A stretch of 35,969 nucleotides of DNA from Bacteroidales bacterium (GCA_017631875.1 JAGBSL010000010.1:1-35969); one strand, 5' to 3'. Positions 23,817-32,303 are shown, numbered from the stretch's first letter. A program made the numbers and translations. Notes: generated by a model not told the origin, from the sequence alone.

Positions 23817-25196
23817 CTAGCTTCGCCAGAAGAGCTTTTTCTTTGTGAAGAAGCAGGTGATGGCTACCATGATCAGGGTGTAGGTGAGCCCGTTGATGAT
23901 CGCCCATGCTGGTGATGCAAATCCTTGAGCGGCCAGCCATGGGCCGATGCCGCACATTGCCAGTATAGGAGAGGTGATGAAGTTTGTCACCGTGTAAGCA
24001 AGCATCGGGTTCTGTCCGCATCCGCTCAGACCGCGTCCCTTGATGTTCCATTTCAACTCAAGTGCAAGCACGAATGCTCCTGTCAAGGCTGTCATTCCTG
24101 TAGTCGTAATCATGTATGACAGGTTGCAGTAGTCTTTGGTGATGCCCCCGTCGATAGGGTCGAAGATGATGCCCGCGAGCATGAAGGCGAATCCGAAATA
24201 TCCCAGCCAGCTGACGATGTTGCGTCTCTTGAATGTCAGTGCGACAAAGACAAGTCCGAGGACAGCCGAGATGATGAAGTCTGCGAGGATGTGTCTTGTG
24301 AAGAGTCCCCAGAGCTGCACGAGCATAGCAACAAGAGCAACAGCTCCTGCAACGATATGATATCTGTCAATGCTGACGGTCTCTCCGGATCTGGAATGCT
24401 CCAGAAGCTTGTCTCCGACGATAGAGCCTGCAAGAGCGATGATCAGATACTGAAGGAAGCCCCAGCTGAAGAACCATCCGATGCTGCCCATTGATGGGAC
24501 CCAATCCAGAACCTGCGGAGCATATGAACTCAACGCTTTAAGAGCGATTATGAATATAAGGACCAGCCAGCGGAGTCTGATGCTGTCCTTTGTGAACATC
24601 CATAACAGACCTCCGAAGAACGCCACGTTGGCAAGAATCATGATGATGATGTCGCTGCTCCATCTGCTGAGCTTCAGGCCGAGATAATCGACTCCGAGCA
24701 CTGCCATTACGATAAGAAGGAACATGCCGGCGTTGTTGACAAGCCTGCATTTCTTCTCATCCTTAAGGCGCACGAGCGACATGAACATCACGCCCCACAA
24801 TACGACGTTGAATATGCCTTTGACGAAGTCAGGACGAGGACTTGTGCCGATCATGTATGCGTTTCCAAGAACGATGGCGAAGATTGTCAGCGTCAGCCAT
24901 CTTCTGAAGAGGCTTCCTGTGACAGACCATCTGCTTGCACCGTTTTCAAGCCTTTTCCTCATGGCAAGAGGGAAGGCTGCGCCCATGGTGAACAGGAAGA
25001 ACGGGAACACGAGGTCCACCCATGTGATGCCCGGAACATCAGGGTTGAAGGCATATGTCGGTGGGGGAGTCTGCGCATGGAACATCCATGCCGGGAGGTT
25101 CGGGAAATAAATGTTCGCACAGAGGATCATTGCAAAGATCGTGATGCCTCTGAGGATATCGATAGTTATGATTCTTTTGGTTGGTGCAGTTGCCAT
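23817..25196 (-). CDS. DUF5009/HGSNAT-like membrane acetyltransferase (NagX-like)
   Basis: This 459-aa polytopic inner-membrane protein starts with RIITIDILRGITIFAMILCAN and VDLVFPFFLFTMGAAFPL. These are hallmarks of the DUF5009/COG4299 group related to heparan-alpha-glucosaminide N-acetyltransferase, with 10 or more hydrophobic segments. HGSNAT carries acetyl groups across a membrane to the free amine of terminal glucosamine. COG4299 members named NagX occur in GlcNAc and chitin-use loci of other bacteria. A likely job is acetylation of, or transport linked to, amino sugars in the periplasm. It is the third gene of a minus-strand operon, 9 nt after the phosphoesterase stop. The catalytic role is inferred. 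Confidence 0.85.
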   Translation of the reverse strand: MATAPTKRIITIDILRGITIFAMILCANIYFPNLPAWMFHAQTPPPTYAFNPDVPGITWVDLVFPFFLFTMGAAFPLAMRKRLENGASRWSVTGSLFRRWLTLTIFAIVLGNAYMIGTSPRPDFVKGIFNVVLWGVMFMSLVRLKDEKKCRLVNNAGMFLLIVMAVLGVDYLGLKLSRWSSDIIIMILANVAFFGGLLWMFTKDSIRLRWLVLIFIIALKALSSYAPQVLDWVPSMGSIGWFFSWGFLQYLIIALAGSIVGDKLLEHSRSGETVSIDRYHIVAGAVALVAMLVQLWGLFTRHILADFIISAVLGLVFVALTFKRRNIVSWLGYFGFAFMLAGIIFDPIDGGITKDYCNLSYMITTTGMTALTGAFVLALELKWNIKGRGLSGCGQNPMLAYTVTNFITSPILAMCGIGPWLAAQGFASPAWAIINGLTYTLIMVAITCFFTKKKLFWRS

Positions 25197-25205
25197 GATT
25201 ACGGA

Positions 25206-26624
25206 TTATTTTTCAATGACTTTGCTGTAGACTCTTCCGAAACGGTCAGTTGCGCGTACTTCCAGAACCATGGCGTCGGCAGACACAGGCGCCCTGAACA
25301 TGTTCTCGGTAGGAGCTGCATAGACCCATGACCTTTTAAGTGACGAAGGGTCCTTGTAAAGCTCAGCTGCAAGAGGATCCTGTGCCTTGAAACGCTCCAT
25401 GTCGCATACCTTCACTCCGTCCTCGAAGTACTCTACCTTCCACTCGGGATCATAGTCCCAGATGTTTGCTACGACCATTCCAGGATAGCCCTCAAGGCCG
25501 GTATATACCTTCATCTGGTAGTCCAGAGGATGGAAGCAGCCTTTGTAGATCCACTTCATGTCGTCGCCGTCCATGTCAAGGACCTTGTATCCGGCAGGTG
25601 CACCGTCGATGCAGACCTCACCGCACCACCACGCTCCGCAGAATCCCGCTATGTTCATCTCGAAGATGTTCCCGCTGATCTGCTCGAAGTCAGCTGTGTG
25701 GCTGTGGCCTGAAAGGATTGTAGTCTTGTAAGGCTCCAGCATTGCGTAGAATGCAGGCTTGTTGCAGAGGTTGTCGCCGATGATTCCATACTGGAATGCG
25801 TCGCGGTCAGACTTGTCGTTGGTTGTCTGGATGTGCATTGAAACGACGACCCTCGATCCCGGTTCCACGTATGAAAGGTCTCTCTCCAGCCACTGGAGCT
25901 GTCTTTCGTCGATGTAACCGATATAGAAATAGTCACGTCCTACATAGAAGTTGTCATTCATCACGATGTAGTGCACATTGCCGACATTGAACGAGTACCA
26001 GGCCGGACCGTACATGTCGCCGTAGTTTTTCATCGATGTCTCGTATGAACGGCCCCAGTTGGTCATGTCGTGGTTTCCGATCACATATCTGTAGTCTATG
26101 CCTGCCTTGGACATGATCCTGTTGTATTCGGGATAGATGGTGTGGTCCCAGCCTACGATGTCGCCGAGGCAGATACCGAAGGTGTAGTCTCCGTCCATGC
26201 CGCCAACGAACTCAGCCATATCTTCAGACTGCTTGGCCAGGTCTGCAAGCTCGCTCCTCTCGCTGATCTGTGGGTCTGCAATCACGATGACGTTATGGTT
26301 CGTGTCGTCCTTGGAGTTCTTCTCGATGATGAAGTCATACTTCCTGACCTCGTCCTTGATCTCCTTATAGAAAAGCGTCTTTCCTCCAAGAGTAGATGAG
26401 ATGTATCCTGATGGAGTGCTGACGAAAACAAACCTGCTGTCCTGGTCAGCGTCCATCTTGAAGCGTCCCTTCGGGTCTGTTACTACAGTATTGAGACCGT
26501 CAGAAACGACTACACCTGCAACACCCTTGCCCTCTGTGTCCTTTACCGTACCCTTGATCTCCTTGGCCGTAAGGCTGCTTATGGCTATTGTAGTCAGGAG
26601 GATGATTGATAATAATTTTTTCAT
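25206..26624 (-). CDS. Periplasmic calcineurin-like phosphoesterase (N- and C-terminal accessory domains)
   Basis: This secreted protein of 472 aa (Sec signal MKKLLSIILLTTIAISSLTA) has an N-terminal carboxypeptidase-regulatory-like beta domain (about residues 22-105, IKGTVKDTEGKGVAGV). The metallophosphoesterase core carries metal-ligand motifs DPQ, GDIVGWD, GNHDM, SMHIQT and GHSHTADF. A C-terminal beta domain (about 350-472) of the MetallophosC type follows. The first motif is D-x-Q rather than the common D-x-H. The start is placed at 26624; the longer frame to 26705 only reads through the intergenic repeat. It could remove phosphate from sugar phosphates released by the phosphodiester glycosidase. 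Confidence 0.88.
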   Translation of the reverse strand: MKKLLSIILLTTIAISSLTAKEIKGTVKDTEGKGVAGVVVSDGLNTVVTDPKGRFKMDADQDSRFVFVSTPSGYISSTLGGKTLFYKEIKDEVRKYDFIIEKNSKDDTNHNVIVIADPQISERSELADLAKQSEDMAEFVGGMDGDYTFGICLGDIVGWDHTIYPEYNRIMSKAGIDYRYVIGNHDMTNWGRSYETSMKNYGDMYGPAWYSFNVGNVHYIVMNDNFYVGRDYFYIGYIDERQLQWLERDLSYVEPGSRVVVSMHIQTTNDKSDRDAFQYGIIGDNLCNKPAFYAMLEPYKTTILSGHSHTADFEQISGNIFEMNIAGFCGAWWCGEVCIDGAPAGYKVLDMDGDDMKWIYKGCFHPLDYQMKVYTGLEGYPGMVVANIWDYDPEWKVEYFEDGVKVCDMERFKAQDPLAAELYKDPSSLKRSWVYAAPTENMFRAPVSADAMVLEVRATDRFGRVYSKVIEK

Positions 26625-26635
26625 TAGTATTCTTT

Positions 26636-26726
26636 GAGATTTCTCCACTCGCTTCGCTCGGTCGAAATGACAGTTGTGCCGCTCGGTCGAAATGTTGACT
26701 GTCATCTCGAGCGAAGTCGAGAGATC
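26636..26726. repeat. Imperfect inverted intergenic repeat inside an operon
   Basis: The left arm (about 26638-26674) and right arm (26698-26726) are inverted copies of a motif with CTTCGCTCG and ATGACAGT cores. A third partial copy, GCTCGGTCGAAATG, lies between them. It fills most of the gap between the CE2-like esterase stop and the phosphoesterase start. Such GC-rich palindromic repeats may set mRNA ends or stability. Confidence 0.75.
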
Positions 26727-26729
26727 TGT

Positions 26730-27842
26730 TTATTTATAAGCCTTCTCCTCCATAGACCATCCGGTCAGTGTAGAAACATAAGGAATCATGCAGCTGGCCA
26801 CCTTGATATGTCCCTGGTAGTTAGGGTGCCAGCTTGCTCCAAGGTCATCCTCGTAGTTGTGTGCTAAGTATGACACTGCCATATATGCAACATTCTTCAG
26901 ACCACTGATGACTACAGCGTTACGTACATAGTCAAAGAGATATGGGTCTGCTGGAGATGCCATGCAGAGGATAGGGATCTCAGGACCATAGTTGGCCTTG
27001 ATGCTCTGCAGGAGAGCGATGTAGTTGTTTCTGAAGCTGAGCTCGGCAGGCTGCTGGCTTGTCGAGAAGTCATTTGTTCCGAGATAAATGACAACCATAT
27101 CAGGAGTATAAGGTGCCTTATCAGCCTCCCAAAGCGGTTCTTTCGATGTGTTGAACAGCTGAGTATAACGGTGTGGCATGTGGTAGCCTGCTCCATAGTT
27201 GTCATAGTTACGTGCGATACCCTGGCCGGAATGGCTCACAAGGTTGAAGTCCGCACCGAAATAGCGTGCGCAGATCGCCGCATATGTAAGGTTGCAGTTC
27301 TCTGTCTCTGCAAGGAACGGATCGTTCTTATCGCCGCTCTCAGTACCATATCCGCATGTGTATGAGTCTCCGATGAACTCGATATGCCTTTCCTTGCGGC
27401 CGTTTGCCTGGAGGATCTCGCCTTCGCTGATGAATGAATGAACGGTGAAGCGTCCCTGCTCACCTTCGGTCCTCTTCTGGAGGATGATTTCATGCTCTCC
27501 CTTGCCAAGGCCTTCAGCGAGTACGACGAGAGTGTCCTTTGCTCCCACCATGAACTTCCTGTCGGCTTCCGGTCCCATTTCCTTGTCGATCCAAAGGTTG
27601 AACCAGCAGTTCTGGGTGTCAGAACATTTCATCGCTAGGTAAGGTCCGTTGAACTTTACCCTGAAATAGACTCCGCTCCAGTCGTATGTCACGTCAGAAC
27701 CCTCTACGAGTGTTCTTCCTGTGTACTCGATGCGGCTGTCTGATGCCGGTGTCTCGATAAGTTCCTTGGTCTTCTTCGCCCCAAGATCGGCGCTTATGAC
27801 AAGTGCGAGGACTGTCATGAGGATAGTGATGGATTTACGCAT
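26730..27842 (-). CDS. CE2-like SGNH/GDSL carbohydrate esterase
   Basis: This secreted 370-aa protein has a Sec signal (to about residue 22), an N-terminal jelly-roll-like domain (about 35-145) and an SGNH hydrolase domain. The architecture is that of CE2 acetylesterases. Ser160 is in GDSYTCGYGTE, the oxyanion Gly/Asn are in LGTNDF, and the C-terminal SWHPNYQGH supplies the catalytic His. Members remove O-acetyl groups from carbohydrates. It is the first gene of the minus-strand operon with the phosphoesterase and DUF5009 protein. It may deacetylate the glycan handled by the PUL; the substrate is not known. Confidence 0.87.
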   Translation of the reverse strand: MRKSITILMTVLALVISADLGAKKTKELIETPASDSRIEYTGRTLVEGSDVTYDWSGVYFRVKFNGPYLAMKCSDTQNCWFNLWIDKEMGPEADRKFMVGAKDTLVVLAEGLGKGEHEIILQKRTEGEQGRFTVHSFISEGEILQANGRKERHIEFIGDSYTCGYGTESGDKNDPFLAETENCNLTYAAICARYFGADFNLVSHSGQGIARNYDNYGAGYHMPHRYTQLFNTSKEPLWEADKAPYTPDMVVIYLGTNDFSTSQQPAELSFRNNYIALLQSIKANYGPEIPILCMASPADPYLFDYVRNAVVISGLKNVAYMAVSYLAHNYEDDLGASWHPNYQGHIKVASCMIPYVSTLTGWSMEEKAYK

Positions 27843-27875
27843 TTTATATTATTGTTTTAGTTTTCATTTAACCGT

Positions 27876-27883
27876 CAAAGTTA
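27876..27883 (-). promoter_or_regulatory. Predicted -7 box of the esterase-phosphoesterase-acetyltransferase operon
   Basis: TAACTTTG on the minus strand matches TAnnTTTG and lies 33 nt before the ATG at 27842. No -33 TTTG is seen at the expected distance. The 24-bp palindrome at 27889-27912 covers that interval. Confidence 0.5.
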
Positions 27884-27888
27884 ACCAT

Positions 27889-27912
27889 AATAATTAAAAT
27901 ATTTTAATTATT
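27889..27912. promoter_or_regulatory. 24-bp perfect palindrome, candidate operator
   Basis: A/T-only palindrome with 12-bp arms centred at 27900.5, in the divergent region between the two esterase operons. It overlaps the core of the minus-strand promoter. A second palindrome with 6-bp arms (27920-27935, AATAAT-GAAA-ATTATT) touches the -33 element of the plus-strand promoter. A repressor bound here could control both operons. Confidence 0.55.
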
Positions 27913-27933
27913 GCGCCTAAATAATGAAAATTA

Positions 27934-27963
27934 TTGACAATTCTTCAAAAGTCAGTATATTTG
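27934..27963 (+). promoter_or_regulatory. Bacteroidetes-type promoter of the GxDLY esterase operon
   Basis: TTG at 27934-27936, a 19-nt spacer and TATATTTG at 27956-27963 give the same arrangement as at 222 and 6231. The ATG is at 27986. Confidence 0.75.
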
Positions 27964-27985
27964 AGAAAACTTAATCCAACAGGAA

Positions 27986-29068
27986 ATGAAGAGATTGTTA
28001 ATAGCAGCAGCGCTGTCATTTGTGTGCTGCATTATGGCTGCCCAGGAAATAGTTTACGTTGATGCGTCAGCATTCCCGCTTTACGGCAAGGTGTCCGACG
28101 CCACCGATACACGTTATGAGAGGCTCCCGTCTGAACTGAAGGGAGTCAGCCGTGACCCGGTATGGTATCTCGGAACTAACTCTGCGGGTCTTTTCATCCG
28201 CTTCCGTTCAAACTCCACCTCAATCCATGTCAGGTGGGAATCGACCTATAACAACTCCATGACGCATATGACCGATACCGGTACCAAAGGACTTGACCTC
28301 TATGCCCTCGTCGACGGCCAGTGGAGACACGCCGGCTGTGCCCAGCCGCAGGGAAAGAAGTCCGAGAGGAAGATTATCGGTAACATGGATCCCGTTGAGC
28401 GTGAATATATGCTGTATCTGTCTCTGTATGATGGAGTAAGCTCATTGGAAATCGGCGTTGATGAGGGTGCAGCCATCGAGCAGCCGGCAGTCGACAGTCC
28501 GAAGCGCGAGAAACCGATAGTGATGTATGGCACCAGCATCCTTCAGGGAGGCTGTGCCAACCGTCCCGGCATGGCGCACACCAATATACTTGCACGTCGT
28601 CTCGATCGTGAAGTGATTAACCTCGGATTCAGCGGAAATGCCCTTCTGGATATGGAGATAGCTGAACTGATGGCAAGCGTAGAGGATCCTGGACTGTTTG
28701 TCCTTGACTATGCTCCTAATGCATATGCAGATATGATCGATGCAAATGGCGAGGCCTTTTTCAGGGTCATTCGTGACGCGCACCCGGATGTGCCCGTCAT
28801 CTTTATCGAGGACGTGATCTTCCCTCATACATTGTTCGATAATGCCATTCTGAAGGAGGTTACAGATAAGAATCTGGCCCAGAGACGTCTGTATGAGAGA
28901 CTTAAGAAGGCAGGAGAAAAGAACATATATTACATCGGTGCGGAAGGCATGATCGGGGATGATGGTGAGGCTACGGTGGACTCAATTCATTTCACTGACC
29001 TTGGAGCCATGCGTTATGTTGACCATGTGCTCCCTATCATAAAGAAAGCATTAAGAAGGAACAGATAG
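27986..29068 (+). CDS. SGNH hydrolase with N-terminal GxDLY domain
   Basis: This 360-aa secreted esterase (Sec signal to about residue 19, AAQ) has the N-terminal beta domain with the GLDLY motif (about residues 20-170, the PF14607 type) and an SGNH domain. The nucleophile is Ser184 in MYGTSILQGGCANRPG and the Asp/His pair is Asp332 and His335 in DSIHF. Enzymes of this build remove acetyl or other acyl groups from glycans. It is one codon-space from the FAD oxidoreductase (ATG at 29070, 1 nt after this stop), so the two are coupled. It is not closely alike to the CE2-type esterase on the other strand. Confidence 0.87.
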   Translation: MKRLLIAAALSFVCCIMAAQEIVYVDASAFPLYGKVSDATDTRYERLPSELKGVSRDPVWYLGTNSAGLFIRFRSNSTSIHVRWESTYNNSMTHMTDTGTKGLDLYALVDGQWRHAGCAQPQGKKSERKIIGNMDPVEREYMLYLSLYDGVSSLEIGVDEGAAIEQPAVDSPKREKPIVMYGTSILQGGCANRPGMAHTNILARRLDREVINLGFSGNALLDMEIAELMASVEDPGLFVLDYAPNAYADMIDANGEAFFRVIRDAHPDVPVIFIEDVIFPHTLFDNAILKEVTDKNLAQRRLYERLKKAGEKNIYYIGAEGMIGDDGEATVDSIHFTDLGAMRYVDHVLPIIKKALRRNR

Positions 29069-29069
29069 T

Positions 29070-30935
29070 ATGAAGAAATATTTTAAGGGAATGGCCGCGG
29101 CCGTTACAGCGTTATTGGTGGCTTCATGTGCGGAGCCGCAACATGTGGATGTACTTGTCATTGGTGGAGGTGCCAGCGGCACCGCTGCAGCGATACAGTC
29201 GGCGCGTATGGGTGTTGGTACCATGCTGGTTGAGGAGACGCCTTGGCTGGGAGGCATGCTTACCTCTGCCGGAGTAAGCTGCATTGACGGAAATTACAAC
29301 CTCAGAAGCGGCATCTTCGGCGAGTTTGCTGATTCGCTTGCTGTCAGATATGGCGGTTGGGATGCCCTCAAGACCGGTTGGGTCAGCAACATCAACTTTG
29401 AACCCCACGTGGGTCAGGAAATTCTGACAAATATGACCGAAGGCTGCGGTGATCTCCTTGATGTGAGGAGGGAAACCGTGATGCTTGAGGTAGCTAAACA
29501 GGAAGACGGACTCTGGAATGTCGTTTTCCGCGGTGCTGACGGAAAGAAGTACACCGTTACTGCCGACGTCCTTATAGACGGTACTGAATTGGGAGATGTT
29601 GCCAAGGCGTGCGGAGTCGAATACAGGATAGGAATGGAGGCGTCTTCTGAGACAGGGGAGTCTATTGCCCCTGAGGAGGCTAACGATGTCATTCAGGATC
29701 TGACCATGGTGGCCATGCTCAAGGACTATGGCCCTGATGCCGACATGACCATAGAGATGCCTGAGGGATATGATCCTGCGCCATATTACAACTGCGCGGT
29801 CAATCCGAAGAATACGGAAATGGAGACAGGGCAGGCGCTATGGACTCCTGAGATGATGATCACATACGGAAGGACTCCGAACGGAAAGTATATGATCAAC
29901 TGGCCTATCTATGGCAATGATTACTATGTCAATACCATAGAGATGACTCCGCAGGAGCGCCAGGATGCATATGCAAAGGCGAAGGACTTCACCCTTGGCT
30001 TTGTGTATTTCATCCAGACTGAACTCGGCATGAAGCATCTCGGTCTTGCGGATGATGAGTTCCCGACCGAGGATGGACTCGCGCTCATTCCGTATCATAG
30101 GGAAGCCAGACGCATCAAGGGCGAGGCATTCCTCACACTTGACGCTGCGGCTGCGCCATATGATTACAAGTATCCATACTATAGGACAGGCATTGCAGTC
30201 GGTGACTATGCGGTTGACCACCATCATTTCCGCCATCCCGACTGGAAAGGACTGCCGGACCTGGAGTTTTATCCGATACCTTCGTTCAACGTACCTATGG
30301 GTGTGCTCATTCCGAAGCAGAATGATGTGGAGAACCTTATAGTGGCAGAGAAATCCGTATCCGTGTCGAACTTGATAAACGGTGCTACCCGTCTTCAGCC
30401 AGTTGTCATGCAGCTGGGACAGGCAGCGGGAACCATTGCCGCTCTGTCTCAGATCGAAGGCAAGACCGTCAAAAGGGTCAAAGTGCGTAGCGTCCAGCGT
30501 AAACTTCTCGCATCAGGCTGCTATATAATGCCTTATCTCGATCTGCCTAAGGACCATAGACATTTCAAGGCGTTGCAGAGAATAGGAGCGACCGGCATCC
30601 TTCGTGGCGAAGGACGCAATGTCGGCTGGGCGAATCAGACTTGGTTCAGGGCTGACGATCCGCTTCTTGCGGAAGAAATTTTTGTTAAGGAAATGTATAA
30701 CGGACCGCTCGGATTAGGCGAGGGTCCTGTGACTATCGGAAAGATGCTTGAAGTTCTCAAGGGACTGGGGCTTCCGCTCCATAATGCCAACGAATCGTGG
30801 TGGAATGAGCTGGGCCTTAGCAACTTCGATGTAAACCGAGTGGTTACCAGGCTTGAAGCCGCCGTTGTAATGGACGCGGCTTTCGATCCGTTCGGAATGT
30901 TCGGTGTGGATTATAACGGAAATTTCACCAGATAG
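29070..30935 (+). CDS. Lipoprotein FAD-dependent oxidoreductase
   Basis: The 621-aa protein combines a lipobox signal (VASC, Cys20) with an FAD-binding fold of the PF12831 type. The dinucleotide motif VLVIGGGASGTAAAIQSARMG is at about residues 29-49, followed by VEETPWLGGMLTSAGVSCIDG. Further blocks are VLIDGTELGDVAKACGVEY and, near residue 425, VAEKSVSVSNLINGATRLQPVVMQLGQAAG. It would sit outside the cytoplasm, anchored to a membrane, and might oxidise a sugar hydroxyl. The electron acceptor is unknown. Its stop is only 2 nt from that of the convergent PqqD-like gene, leaving no space for a terminator. Confidence 0.86.
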   Translation: MKKYFKGMAAAVTALLVASCAEPQHVDVLVIGGGASGTAAAIQSARMGVGTMLVEETPWLGGMLTSAGVSCIDGNYNLRSGIFGEFADSLAVRYGGWDALKTGWVSNINFEPHVGQEILTNMTEGCGDLLDVRRETVMLEVAKQEDGLWNVVFRGADGKKYTVTADVLIDGTELGDVAKACGVEYRIGMEASSETGESIAPEEANDVIQDLTMVAMLKDYGPDADMTIEMPEGYDPAPYYNCAVNPKNTEMETGQALWTPEMMITYGRTPNGKYMINWPIYGNDYYVNTIEMTPQERQDAYAKAKDFTLGFVYFIQTELGMKHLGLADDEFPTEDGLALIPYHREARRIKGEAFLTLDAAAAPYDYKYPYYRTGIAVGDYAVDHHHFRHPDWKGLPDLEFYPIPSFNVPMGVLIPKQNDVENLIVAEKSVSVSNLINGATRLQPVVMQLGQAAGTIAALSQIEGKTVKRVKVRSVQRKLLASGCYIMPYLDLPKDHRHFKALQRIGATGILRGEGRNVGWANQTWFRADDPLLAEEIFVKEMYNGPLGLGEGPVTIGKMLEVLKGLGLPLHNANESWWNELGLSNFDVNRVVTRLEAAVVMDAAFDPFGMFGVDYNGNFTR

Positions 30936-30937
30936 GC

Positions 30938-31204
30938 TTACTCCGCAACGCCAGCGTCAATCCATGCCTGGCAGAGCGCAGTGGAATCCTTGAGGGCAAG
31001 CTCCATGTCGATGCCGTACTCCTCTACGAGGTACTGGGCCATCTCCTCTGCTGTAAACTCCTTGTCCGCAACCTTCTTCCAAAGGAAGGCTGCAGTGGCG
31101 TTGAGGGATACGAGCTTATTGAAATTGATGTGTTCAAGGCCTTCGCCGGCCACTATGTTCTCTCCGCACATCTCACGGAGCACAAATCCTTTCTTTATCT
31201 TCAT
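30938..31204 (-). CDS. PqqD-family peptide-binding protein
   Basis: This 88-aa protein is PqqD-like: MKIKKGFVLREMCGENIVAG, then LVSLNATAAFLWKKV and a helical C terminus. PqqD domains are the RiPP recognition elements that hold leader peptides for modifying enzymes, and the B1 protein of lasso-peptide systems. It has its own TAAATTTG box at 31216-31209, giving almost no leader. The HPr-kinase-like, S26-type peptidase and ABC genes nearby suggest a shared peptide pathway. No precursor or modifying enzyme is seen in the window, so the role is inferred. Confidence 0.82.
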   Translation of the reverse strand: MKIKKGFVLREMCGENIVAGEGLEHINFNKLVSLNATAAFLWKKVADKEFTAEEMAQYLVEEYGIDMELALKDSTALCQAWIDAGVAE

Positions 31205-31208
31205 GCCG

Positions 31209-31216
31209 CAAATTTA
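31209..31216 (-). promoter_or_regulatory. Predicted -7 box of the PqqD-like gene
   Basis: TAAATTTG on the minus strand matches TAnnTTTG and ends 4 nt before the start codon at 31204. The transcript would be leaderless or nearly so, or the real box lies elsewhere. Confidence 0.4.
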
Positions 31217-31228
31217 GGCAAATTTTGC

Positions 31229-31236
31229 TAATTTTG
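31229..31236 (+). promoter_or_regulatory. Predicted -7 box of the guanylyltransferase gene
   Basis: TAATTTTG matches TAnnTTTG and lies 26 nt before the ATG at 31263. It is divergent from the PqqD-like box within 28 bp. Confidence 0.5.
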
Positions 31237-31262
31237 CAGACCAAAAATTTTAAAGAATTAAG

Positions 31263-32303
31263 ATGAATACCCATGTAGTCATAATGGCAGGCGGCATAGG
31301 AAGCCGCTTCTGGCCCATGAGCACTCAGTCCATGCCGAAGCAGTTTGTGGATGTGATGGGCGTGGGACGCACGATGATCCAGCAGACCTACGACAGGTTC
31401 CTGCCGCTTTGTCCTGCGGAGAACATGTGGGTAGTCACAGGCGAGGCATATGTTGACCTTGTCAAGGCCCAGGTTCCTGAAATTCCGCATGACCATATCA
31501 TCGCCGAGCCGGCTGCTCGCAGTACGGCTCCATGCATAGCGCTGGCATGCTGGAAGATACGTTGCCATTATCCTGACGCGAACATTGTAGTGACACCTTC
31601 CGATGCACTTGTGCTCGATCCTCAGGAATATAGATGTGTCTTGTCAAAGGCTTTGGCGTATACCGCCGAGCATGACGATATTGTTACGGTAGGCATTTGC
31701 CCGAATCGCCCGGAGACAGGATACGGATACATAAAGGAAGGTGACCATCTTTATGATGGCATCCACAAGGTGCAGTCTTTCCGTGAAAAGCCGTCTCTTG
31801 AGGTAGCTCAGTCATACCTTGACGAGGGCGGATATCTTTGGAACGCCGGTATCTTCGTGTGGAAGGCGGAGACGATTACCGATGCGATACGTACTCATGC
31901 CCCATCGTTGGCAGCGTTGATGGACCAGATGGCTCAGTCATTCTATTCGGAGGAGGAGCACGATACCGTGGCTCGTCTTTTTCCGACATGCGAGAAGATA
32001 TCAATCGACTACGCCGTCATGGAGAAGGCGGATAACATCTATACAATCCCTGCAGACTTCGGTTGGAGCGACCTTGGAACATGGGGCTCGCTATGGACTC
32101 TGAAGGAAAAGACTGAAGAAGGCAATGCAATAGTAGGGGAGGATGTCAGGATGATAGACAGTAAGGATTGTATCGTTCATGCTCCGGGACTTTCGAAGGT
32201 CGTAGTACAAGGACTTGACGGATACATAATCTCACAGCACGGTGACAGACTGCTGGTCTGTAGAAAGGATCACGAACAGAAAATTACAGATTATATAAAA
32301 TAA
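31263..32303 (+). CDS. manC: Mannose-1-phosphate guanylyltransferase
   Basis: The enzyme makes GDP-mannose from mannose 1-phosphate and GTP in the cytoplasm for cell-surface glycan synthesis. The 346-aa protein is the short, single-domain form without the C-terminal isomerase domain. The nucleotide signature GGIGSRFWPMS begins at residue 11. FREKPSLE, YLWNAGIFVWK and GWSDLGTWGSLW are further family blocks. The stop overlaps the next ATG by one base (TAATG). It is probably a housekeeping or capsule gene, not part of the degradation locus. Confidence 0.93.
   Translation: MNTHVVIMAGGIGSRFWPMSTQSMPKQFVDVMGVGRTMIQQTYDRFLPLCPAENMWVVTGEAYVDLVKAQVPEIPHDHIIAEPAARSTAPCIALACWKIRCHYPDANIVVTPSDALVLDPQEYRCVLSKALAYTAEHDDIVTVGICPNRPETGYGYIKEGDHLYDGIHKVQSFREKPSLEVAQSYLDEGGYLWNAGIFVWKAETITDAIRTHAPSLAALMDQMAQSFYSEEEHDTVARLFPTCEKISIDYAVMEKADNIYTIPADFGWSDLGTWGSLWTLKEKTEEGNAIVGEDVRMIDSKDCIVHAPGLSKVVVQGLDGYIISQHGDRLLVCRKDHEQKITDYIK

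Noticed and set aside
26625..26705. N-terminal extension of the phosphoesterase
   Set aside because: It reads through the intergenic palindromic repeat; the signal peptide begins at the methionine at 26624.
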